Source: DATGFK01 sp040007395
GTDB taxonomy: Bacteria > Chloroflexota > Anaerolineae > Aggregatilineales > UBA2796
Assembly (NCBI GenBank): GCA_040007395.1
Contig: JBDTVG010000243.1
Coordinates: 1-11,878 of the forward strand
DNA: 11,878 nt
Direction of reading: 5' to 3'
A program made the position numbers and the translations under genes. Positions within the stretch are counted from its first letter, which is position 1. Each line of letters opens with the position of its first letter. This document shows positions 6,218-11,878 of this stretch, one piece after another. The notes beneath the pieces are model-generated. The model saw only the letters and a program-made list of their open reading frames with translations, was not told the origin of the DNA and did not search any database.

Positions 6218-8440
6218 ATGAACACTACAGATCATTCGCTAGAGCGTGCCAAAGCACTCAAACCCCGATCTCGCCGCCGTCGCGGTCAGACAATGGTTGA
6301 GTTTGCCTTGACGCTCCCAATTCTCCTGGTGCTGCTGTTCGGGATCATCGAATTCGGGCGCATTTTTCAGGCCTGGATTACGGTTCAGAATTCGGCGCGT
6401 CAGGCAGCCCGCTACGCTGTCACGGGTCAATATGACAAGGCCACTTTTTCCGATCTGAATCAGCCATGGGGCAGCCCCCTCCCCGTGGCCTCACCTGCCG
6501 CCGGAACCCAAGGTATCCCCTGCCCGTATCCTGCCAATCCCCCGGCGAGTTTTCCAGCGTCAGCGGGAAATTTTGACTATACAGGCATCCCTTTATCTGG
6601 CGGGTCGGCAAGCTACGACTCGCAGTGGTTCTTCCACCAGCACTGGGGCATCGACTGTGATGCCAGCTCGGAAGATCATCAGTTCTTACGTGCCGACGTT
6701 TTGCGCCTCGTCGCTATCAATCAGGCCGCCTTGCAAGGGGCCGCCGGGTTGGGTCTGAGCACTGCCGCGGATGGGCAGATGGATATTCCGGGAACGGGTA
6801 TCGGTGCTCAGTTGGTGTGGGCTAGCAGTTCTGGTACAGTTCCCCCCGCAGGTCAGAATCCGGGTCAGCAAGATAAGACAATTCTGGGCAAAGCCGAGAA
6901 AATGCGGGGCTGGTTCCACGTGTTCATTTGCAGTTCACGCCCTTCCATTATTGGCGAAAAAGCGAGCCTCACAGATAATAGCGTTATCAAGCGCTACTTT
7001 GAAAGTTTCGTCGGTCCGCTAGATCCGGCCACCGGCCACCCAAACTCAGGGCAGCAAATCGCGGGCCATCAGGCATTTGCTCGCTGTCAGGTCCAAGAAG
7101 GCGGTAACGGTGGCACCGCACCGAATACTACAGTTCAAAAGCTGTATAACAGCGACCAGTATGATGCAGGCGGCCCCGGTGACTTCGTCGACATCGTCGT
7201 CTATTTCAACCACCCGTTGATCACACCGCTGGGTCTGACACGCATCGGCGGGAGCAACCCGAACTTCATCCAGTTGCAGGCCCGTCGCCGTGCCATCAAC
7301 GAGTCGTTCCGTACTGCCCGCGTCATCAATCTGAGTGCTGGCAGCGGTGCTTACCCAACGCTACCACCACCCCCTTCCCCCACAAGCACTAACACAGCGA
7401 CACCATCGTTTACACCGTCCCCGTCGTTTACGCCATCGTTTACACCATCGAGTTCGGTAACGCCCTCGTCAACGCCATCGCAGACCTTGACACCATCGCA
7501 GACGTTGACACCGAGCCTGACGACAACACCGAGTATAACGCCCACACGTGTCACGACGGGTAGTCTGCTGCATATGGTCTGGGATAATGTCAACGGGACT
7601 AAACTTACTTCTCTATATGGGGCACCGGGCTATCCAAACAGTCCGACCTACTGCGACTTCTTGTATAATGGCTTCACTACCCCCATAGACATTGACGATA
7701 ACTACGGAACTGTCGTGAAGGGCTACGTCGTCCCGCCCATAACGGGCAACTACATTTTCTACATCGACACGGACGATGAAGGTACACTGTTGATCAGCAC
7801 AGATAGTGCGCCTACTAATGCCGTGCAGGAAGCTTTTGTGACGACCTACACAGGCAGCTTTGCTAGTAACAACAATGGCACCAATAGTCAACAAGAAAAG
7901 GTCAATCAGAAGTCAAGAGCGATCTACATGTACGCTAACAACCAATACTACATTGAAGGTCGCATGAAGGAAGGCAATGGCAATGACCACCTCAAAGTAG
8001 GCTGGACTGGACCGGCAGCGACGGGTACTGGGCTGAATGCAATCTCTACCTCTACGATAAATATTATCGGCCCAGCCTACACGGCTCCTTGGATTCAGGC
8101 GTGCAACGCTCCGACAACGACACTCACGCCGAGCCGCACGCTCTCACCGACACTTACCATAACGCCATCGATTACGCAGACGGCATCGAAGACACTGACA
8201 CCGAGCAAGACACTGACCTTAACTCAGTCCTCGACACCGTCGAAAACGCGGACTCCATCCCAGACACCGCTTCCGTCGAGTACGCTAACACCGTCGAGTA
8301 CGCCGTCGAAAACGCCGACACGTACACCATCCTTGACACTCACGCCGTCGAAAACGGTAGTCGTGCCAACAGCGACCCCGACAAGGACCCCGACGGATAT
8401 TCTGCCGCCGCCGCCGCCAACCAAGAACAACAACGAGTAA
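6218..8440 (+). CDS. TadE-like protein fused to Thr/Ser-Pro stalks and a PA14 domain
   Basis: A 740-residue protein starting at an ATG with GGGAGGG at 6208-6214. In order: basic leader; prepilin-like motif G23-QTMVE with Glu at +5; hydrophobic segment about 29-51; TadE-like AWITVQNSARQAARYA; an extracellular TadE-like region to about 375 with the DIVVYFNHPL strand; Thr/Ser-Pro stalk 384-446; PA14 domain about 450-618; second stalk 632-727; and a C-terminus of prolines then KNNNE. PA14 hallmarks are GYVVPPITGNYIFYIDTDDE (501-520) and GRMKEGNGNDHLKVGW (581-596). PA14 domains often bind carbohydrates, so display of a binding domain on a pilus-like base is inferred. No sortase motif or C-terminal membrane helix is visible. 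It is the last gene of the operon, 32 bases after the TadG-like gene and followed by a terminator. Confidence 0.88.
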   Translation: MNTTDHSLERAKALKPRSRRRRGQTMVEFALTLPILLVLLFGIIEFGRIFQAWITVQNSARQAARYAVTGQYDKATFSDLNQPWGSPLPVASPAAGTQGIPCPYPANPPASFPASAGNFDYTGIPLSGGSASYDSQWFFHQHWGIDCDASSEDHQFLRADVLRLVAINQAALQGAAGLGLSTAADGQMDIPGTGIGAQLVWASSSGTVPPAGQNPGQQDKTILGKAEKMRGWFHVFICSSRPSIIGEKASLTDNSVIKRYFESFVGPLDPATGHPNSGQQIAGHQAFARCQVQEGGNGGTAPNTTVQKLYNSDQYDAGGPGDFVDIVVYFNHPLITPLGLTRIGGSNPNFIQLQARRRAINESFRTARVINLSAGSGAYPTLPPPPSPTSTNTATPSFTPSPSFTPSFTPSSSVTPSSTPSQTLTPSQTLTPSLTTTPSITPTRVTTGSLLHMVWDNVNGTKLTSLYGAPGYPNSPTYCDFLYNGFTTPIDIDDNYGTVVKGYVVPPITGNYIFYIDTDDEGTLLISTDSAPTNAVQEAFVTTYTGSFASNNNGTNSQQEKVNQKSRAIYMYANNQYYIEGRMKEGNGNDHLKVGWTGPAATGTGLNAISTSTINIIGPAYTAPWIQACNAPTTTLTPSRTLSPTLTITPSITQTASKTLTPSKTLTLTQSSTPSKTRTPSQTPLPSSTLTPSSTPSKTPTRTPSLTLTPSKTVVVPTATPTRTPTDILPPPPPTKNNNE
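7367..7555 (+). repeat. Low-complexity coding repeat for the first Thr/Ser-Pro stalk
   Basis: This stretch encodes residues 384-446 of the PA14 protein as repeated (F/S/L)TPS units. At DNA level CCATCGCA recurs 18 bases apart (7475 and 7493), and ACACCATCG/ACGCCATCG units recur throughout. Strings such as TPSFTP are extended, probably glycosylated linkers in related surface proteins (inference). The repetition creates open frames on the opposite strand that are not genes. Confidence 0.85.
8111..8398 (+). repeat. Low-complexity coding repeat for the second Thr/Ser-Pro stalk
   Basis: This stretch encodes residues 632-727 as TPSKT, TPSST and TPSLT-type units. The 12-mer CCGTCGAAAACG occurs at 8237, 8303 and 8345, and CCGTCGAGTACGC at 8273 and 8291. 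The intervals (36, 18, 12 and 42 bases) are all multiples of six, so repeat units can be gained or lost without changing frame. Codons for Ser are largely TCG and AGC, giving a composition unlike the flanking domains. Confidence 0.85.
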
Positions 8441-8462
8441 CGGTTCGCAGCAGTCTCACAAC

Positions 8463-8494
8463 AAAAAGGGTCGGGAGTTATCCCGGCCCTTTTT
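8463..8494 (+). terminator. Strong intrinsic terminator of the TadE/TadG operon
   Basis: Bases 8463-8476 pair with 8481-8494 in a 14-base-pair stem containing one G-U pair, closed by a GTTA loop. The 3' arm ends in five Ts and the 5' arm begins with five As, so it could work in both directions. It starts 22 bases after the stop codon at 8440. Confidence 0.9.
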
Positions 8495-8510
8495 GATTGT
8501 CAATTTTCGC

Positions 8511-8516
8511 TATAAT
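8511..8516 (+). promoter_or_regulatory. Candidate -10 box for the small acidic gene
   Basis: A perfect TATAAT lies 17 bases past the operon terminator and 73 bases before the small gene's ATG. The -35 region overlaps the terminator's T-run and matches poorly. If used, it gives a leader of about 67 bases. Confidence 0.4.
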
Positions 8517-8548
8517 CAAGCACTATGTTTGCATAGGCGAAAGGAGCC

Positions 8549-8581
8549 GCGGTACGTTCCTTAAACGTGAAGGGAGACCGC
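8549..8581 (+). promoter_or_regulatory. Leader hairpin covering the ribosome binding site
   Basis: GCGGT (8549-8553) pairs with ACCGC (8577-8581), and TTCCTT (8557-8562) pairs with AAGGGA (8570-8575) allowing one G-U. The loop is seven bases and the internal loop is asymmetric (ACG against G). The 3' arm contains the only purine-rich ribosome-binding candidate near ATG 8590 (AAGGGAG, 8570-8576), so the fold would hide it. A thermometer or ligand-switch role is speculation. Confidence 0.35.
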
Positions 8582-8589
8582 ACTATATA

Positions 8590-8763
8590 ATGATTGACCC
8601 TGACGACGCACGTACCCGTTTGCATGAACTGATCGATGCCATGCCTGATGAACAAATCACCTTGGTCTGGATGACCTTCCAGACGATGTTCGAAGCTGAC
8701 TCCGACGAGGACGACATGGATACTGACATGAGTGATACTGGCGACGATCTCGACAGGTTGTGA
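8590..8763 (+). CDS. Small acidic protein of unknown function
   Basis: I do not recognise this 57-residue protein. Its first half (about 5-34) is predicted helical, with LHELIDAMPDEQ. That string resembles the helical LHELxDxLPEE segment of several small bacterial proteins, but the likeness is too short to assign a family. The tail (35-55) has 12 Asp or Glu among 21 residues, so the protein is very acidic overall: 19 acidic against 3 Lys/Arg. ATG 8590 is preferred. The same frame is open back to a TTG at 8497, but that start lies at the edge of the upstream terminator. The possible ribosome binding site (8570-8576) is 13 bases away, longer than ideal. The gene sits alone between two terminators with its own -10 candidate. 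Such proteins can be DNA mimics or antitoxin-like partners; nothing here decides. Confidence 0.6.
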   Translation: MIDPDDARTRLHELIDAMPDEQITLVWMTFQTMFEADSDEDDMDTDMSDTGDDLDRL

Positions 8764-8925
8764 TTAATAGCTATTCCTAACGCATAACATTCACGCAAAA
8801 TTTATGTCCCTAGCAAGCTGCCATGCGACTTCGTGACGTATTTGAGAGATAGCAACCATACAAAACACAACTCATTAGGAGTATGCTGTAAACTACACGA
8901 AGCTTACGCATCCATCCTTCGCAAA

Positions 8926-8955
8926 AAACCGGGCTATGCGTCCGGTTTCTTGTTT
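8926..8955 (+). terminator. Intrinsic terminator before the sensor kinase
   Basis: Bases 8926-8934 pair with 8940-8948 in a nine-base-pair stem (AAACCGGGC against GTCCGGTTT, one G-U) around a TATGC loop, followed by TTTCTTGTTT. It lies 162 bases after the small gene and 33 bases before the kinase ATG. It could end the small gene's transcript or act as an attenuator for the kinase. Confidence 0.65.
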
Positions 8956-8974
8956 AAGAAGAATGTGGTGCCTG

Positions 8975-8980
8975 AAAAGG
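8975..8980 (+). promoter_or_regulatory. Ribosome binding site deciding the kinase start
   Basis: AAAAGG lies eight bases before ATG 8989 but only two before ATG 8983, favouring 8989. The frame is open back to GTG 8833, but that stretch contains the terminator hairpin and does not resemble kinase sequence. Confidence 0.55.
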
Positions 8981-8988
8981 TCATGGGT

Positions 8989-10569
8989 ATGAGCAGCACC
9001 GTTTCCCATCAATCGCCTGAGGTCATTCTGATTGCAGAAGACGATATGGTCTTACGCACCCTACTCAACCGCTTGTTGCAGTCGGCAGGGTATTGTGTCG
9101 AACAAGCCAAAGATGGTATCGAAGCGCTCGAAAAAGCTACGCAGTTACATCCCAGCGTCATCCTGTTAGACGGATTGATGCCGGGGCTGAACGGAATCGA
9201 AGTGTGTCAACAGTTACGGGCTGTCGAAAGTGAGCCAAGATCGCTGGTCATTATGGTAACTGCTGTTGATGCTGAGGATTACATTACCCAAGCATTTGAA
9301 GCCGGAGCCGATGATTACATCACCAAGCCGATTCGTTGGCCTGTGCTAAAACACCGGTTGCACCGTCTCATCGCGACACGGAAGGCGGAGCAAAATGTAT
9401 TACAAGAGCGCAATCAACTACGCACGCTCATCGACAATTTACCGGATTATATCTTCATCAAAGATACCGAAGGGCGGTTTCTTGTCAGCAATCTGGCCCA
9501 TGCCAGATCGGTACAGACAACAGTAGATAAATTGGTTGGAAAAACGGCTTTTGACTTCTTCCCGCCCGAACTAGCGACACAGTTCCATGCCGATGATTTG
9601 ACAGTGATGCAGACAGGTGTGCCTGCGATTAATCTGGAACGCGACACTGTAGACGACAGCGGCAATCCCAAAAAGGTACTGACTACCAAAGTGCCTTTAT
9701 ACGATGGATCAGGAACCATTAACGGGTTAGTCGGGATAAGCCGGGACATCACTGAGCGCAAACGCGCCGAAGAACAATTGCAGAAGCTAACCAACGAACT
9801 AACCGCCAGCAACAAGCAATTGCAACATCTGTATGATCAGGTCAGTGCATTGGAGCATCTAAAAACGGATATGTTACGGATGGCCTCGCACGATCTGCGT
9901 GCGCCGTTAACCCAAATTCTAGGCTACGGCTATCTTTTGAATACCAGCCAACCGCTTACCGAGGACTCTAGAACTTACCTAGATAGCATTGTCGAAGCCG
10001 CCCACCGCATGAAAAAAATTGTTGAAGACGTTCTCTCGGTGGAAAGAATTCAGGCTTCCGACAATTCAGCCCTACTAACGACAGATTTACGGGTGCTGTG
10101 CGAAGCTGTATTTCTGGAAAACAAAACGCAGGCACAACAAAAACAGCAAGCATTTACCTATACCGTCACTGACCAGCCTGTCCATGTCCAAGCCGACTCA
10201 GGTCAGTTATATGAAGCTATCACCAATCTGGTCAACAATGCCATCAAATATACGCCACAAGGGGGGACTATCGACTTACGTCTTGAAATGCACGATGGCA
10301 TCGCCCAACTGGAAGTTAAAGATACAGGTTATGGCATTCCAGACTACCTGCAAAAACAACTGTTCCAGCCTTTCTTTCGTGCCAAGACGGAAGAAACCAG
10401 CAATATCGATGGCACTGGGCTTGGGCTGCATCTGGTCAAAAACGTTATTGAGCGCCATCATGGGCAGATGCAGTTTGCCAGCACGTATGGCGAGGGCAGC
10501 AGCTTTGGCTTTCAGCTAGCCCTCAGCGACGAACCGGCCAAAATCGCTGAGGAAGCCCAACACCGCTAG
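8989..10569 (+). CDS. Soluble sensor histidine kinase, receiver-PAS-HisKA-HATPase
   Basis: A 526-residue kinase without membrane helices, so cytoplasmic. The receiver comes first (about 11-130) and is complete: E17-D18-D19, phosphoacceptor D61, T91 and K113 in ITKP. A PAS domain follows (about 142-255; LPDYIFIKDTEG to SRDITERKRAEEQL), then a helical linker. HisKA has H301 in SHDLRAPL. The ATPase domain shows the N box (NLVNNAIKY, 413-421), G1 box (DTGYGI, 445-450), F box (PFF, 461-463) and G2 box (GTGLGL, 475-480). The receiver at the N-terminus suggests the kinase receives phosphate or is switched by another kinase, while PAS senses a ligand. Its receiver resembles that of the regulator at 97-786, including MPG and CQQLRA, hinting at common origin. 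Pairing with those regulators is inferred. The stop overlaps the convergent NADH dehydrogenase gene. Confidence 0.93.
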   Translation: MSSTVSHQSPEVILIAEDDMVLRTLLNRLLQSAGYCVEQAKDGIEALEKATQLHPSVILLDGLMPGLNGIEVCQQLRAVESEPRSLVIMVTAVDAEDYITQAFEAGADDYITKPIRWPVLKHRLHRLIATRKAEQNVLQERNQLRTLIDNLPDYIFIKDTEGRFLVSNLAHARSVQTTVDKLVGKTAFDFFPPELATQFHADDLTVMQTGVPAINLERDTVDDSGNPKKVLTTKVPLYDGSGTINGLVGISRDITERKRAEEQLQKLTNELTASNKQLQHLYDQVSALEHLKTDMLRMASHDLRAPLTQILGYGYLLNTSQPLTEDSRTYLDSIVEAAHRMKKIVEDVLSVERIQASDNSALLTTDLRVLCEAVFLENKTQAQQKQQAFTYTVTDQPVHVQADSGQLYEAITNLVNNAIKYTPQGGTIDLRLEMHDGIAQLEVKDTGYGIPDYLQKQLFQPFFRAKTEETSNIDGTGLGLHLVKNVIERHHGQMQFASTYGEGSSFGFQLALSDEPAKIAEEAQHR

Positions 10570-11828
10570 CGATCCAGAATAATCCTAACGCCGCGATCCC
10601 ATGTCCAGTAGTTATACGTCCAGTTGACCAGCACATTGAGACGGTTGCGAAAGCCTATTAGATACAAGATGTGCAGCACTAGCCACGCAACCCACGCCAG
10701 ATACCCACTCAATTTCACCTTATTGAAGACCCATGCTACCGCTCGGCTGCGTCCAATCGTCGCCATAATCCCACGATCACTATAGCGAAACTCAGCCAAT
10801 GGTTGGCTCTCGACCATCGCCAAAATATTTTTAGCAGCGAGTGTTCCCATTTGCATGGCAACAGGGGCTAGCTGCGGATAGGCATGTCCGGTTTCGTCTT
10901 GCAGAAAATTGGCATCGCCAATGACAAATACACATGGGTTTTCGGTCAGTTGCAAAGTCGGCAGGGTCGGCATTCGTCGCCCGCGTTGCAGTTCAACCTT
11001 CAGGCCGTCGATCTCAGCCGCTTGCACACCCGCCGCCCAGACAATCGTTTGGGTGTGGATCGTGCTGCCATCCTTAAAGACCACCATTTTATCGGTAGCC
11101 TGTGCAACCGTTTTGTTCAGCAGCACTTCGACTCCTAACGCTTGCAACTGGTCAAGGGCGCTGCGCTGGAGCGATTCTGGGAATGCTGTTAGGAGTCGAT
11201 CTGTGGCCTCAACGAGAATGACCCGCGCCTTGTCCAGATCGAGACGTGGATAGTCCTTCCGCAGCACTTTTCGGAACAATTCGCTCAGCGCGCCAGAAGT
11301 CTCTAGTCCGGTGGGGCCACCACCGACTACGACCACCGTCATCAATTCGGTCTGAACGTTGGGATCAGGTTCGCTGGCGGCACGCTCAAACATGGTCAAA
11401 GCATGGTTACGCAGCACTACCGCCTCAGACAGCGACTTGAGACTAAACGAATGCCGCTGCACATCGGCAAGGCCAAAATAGCTGGTGATGCTGCCCGGTG
11501 AAAGGATCAGATAATCGTAAGGTTTTACTTGATCCTGTCCATCGGAAACGATGTGAACCAGTTGTTTTTCACCGTCGATTGACGTAACTTCGCCAAGCTG
11601 AAAATTGACGTTCGGGGCGCTGCGAACAATACTCCGCACAGGTGCAGCGACTTCCTCTGGTTCCAGCCCCGAAGTCGCCACCTGATACAACAGCGGCAAA
11701 AAAGTGTGATAGTTATTGCGGTCAATCAGCAATACGTCGATTGGTTTTCCGGCAAGTGTTTTAGCGGCATACAGCCCACCAAAACCCGCGCCCACAATGA
11801 TGACACGCGGACGGGTTGTGACACTCAT
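10566..11828 (-). CDS. ndh: Type II NADH:quinone oxidoreductase (NDH-2)
   Basis: A 420-residue flavoprotein that passes electrons from NADH to membrane quinone without pumping protons. The FAD site is GAGFGG (13-18), with D36 ending the second strand and NNYHTFLPLLYQVATSGLEP (38-57) typical of NDH-2. The NADH site is GGGPTG (169-174), with E207 at the end of the strand, an acidic residue that usually favours NADH over NADPH. WAAGV (264-268), IGDAN (303-307) and APVAMQMG (321-328) complete the FAD and quinone face. A hydrophobic C-terminal segment (about 372-396) and a Trp/Tyr-rich end fit peripheral membrane binding. Length is normal for the family. AAAGGG lies seven bases before the ATG. It converges on the kinase gene with a four-base overlap of stops at GCTAGC, leaving no room for a terminator between them. 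No functional link to the pilus-like operon is evident. Confidence 0.93.
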   Translation of the reverse strand: MSVTTRPRVIIVGAGFGGLYAAKTLAGKPIDVLLIDRNNYHTFLPLLYQVATSGLEPEEVAAPVRSIVRSAPNVNFQLGEVTSIDGEKQLVHIVSDGQDQVKPYDYLILSPGSITSYFGLADVQRHSFSLKSLSEAVVLRNHALTMFERAASEPDPNVQTELMTVVVVGGGPTGLETSGALSELFRKVLRKDYPRLDLDKARVILVEATDRLLTAFPESLQRSALDQLQALGVEVLLNKTVAQATDKMVVFKDGSTIHTQTIVWAAGVQAAEIDGLKVELQRGRRMPTLPTLQLTENPCVFVIGDANFLQDETGHAYPQLAPVAMQMGTLAAKNILAMVESQPLAEFRYSDRGIMATIGRSRAVAWVFNKVKLSGYLAWVAWLVLHILYLIGFRNRLNVLVNWTYNYWTWDRGVRIILDR

Positions 11829-11878
11829 ATTGTTGCCCTTTACGATTCAAAAACCGTGCTTCGTAAAAAGGGATATTT

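Noticed and set aside
7351..7593. Minus-strand open frame rich in Gly-Val-Asp repeats
   Set aside because: It is the complement of the Thr/Ser-Pro stalk repeat; the repetition itself removes stop codons. There is no ribosome binding site or domain.
7367..8398. Repeats as a CRISPR array
   Set aside because: The repeats are coding, in frame, of variable short unit length, and have no unique spacers of constant size.
8224..8433. Minus-strand open frame of DGV-type repeats
   Set aside because: Same artefact, opposite the second stalk repeat.
8089..8496. Plus-strand frame of 135 codons overlapping the end of the PA14 gene
   Set aside because: It is a frame-shifted reading of the stalk repeat and runs into the terminator hairpin; the main frame has clear domains.
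8833..8988. N-terminal extension of the sensor kinase from GTG 8833
   Set aside because: The stretch contains an intrinsic terminator hairpin and unlike-kinase sequence; ATG 8989 has a well-spaced binding site.

Overview
The window looks like a piece of a bacterial chromosome from the phylum Chloroflexota, probably an Anaerolineae-like lineage. This is inferred, not proven. The clues are a cluster of TadE/TadG-type envelope proteins that carry long Thr/Pro/Ser stalks, a PA14 domain displayed on such a stalk, GTG and TTG starts, and roughly even base composition. I see no rRNA, tRNA, CRISPR array, insertion sequence or integrase.

Layout. (1) Bases 97-1564 hold two tandem OmpR-family response regulators. 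They are paralogues. The first has a complete receiver active site. The second keeps the phosphorylatable Asp but has lost the acidic pair and the conserved Lys. (2) Bases 1710-8440 form an apparent three-gene operon. It contains a TadE-like protein, a 1027-residue TadG-like protein whose von Willebrand A (VWA) domain is split by large insertions, and a second TadE-like protein fused to Thr/Ser-Pro stalks flanking a PA14 domain. With the starts chosen from ribosome binding sites, all three proteins place the Gly-Gln of a prepilin-like motif at residues 23-24. A strong intrinsic terminator (8463-8494) closes the operon. (3) Bases 8511-8955 are a small unit: a -10 box, a leader with a hairpin over the ribosome binding site, a 57-residue very acidic protein, and a second terminator. 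(4) Bases 8989-10569 encode a soluble sensor kinase ordered receiver-PAS-HisKA-HATPase. (5) Bases 10566-11828, on the minus strand, encode a type II NADH dehydrogenase whose stop codon overlaps that of the kinase.

Working model (inference). The two regulators control the pilus-like surface operon beside them, and the cytoplasmic kinase is a candidate partner. The operon would export pseudopilin-like or tip proteins that display a metal-dependent adhesion domain (VWA) and a probable glycan-binding domain (PA14) on extended stalks. The Tad secretion motor, platform and prepilin peptidase genes are not in this window. The NADH dehydrogenase looks like an unrelated respiratory neighbour.
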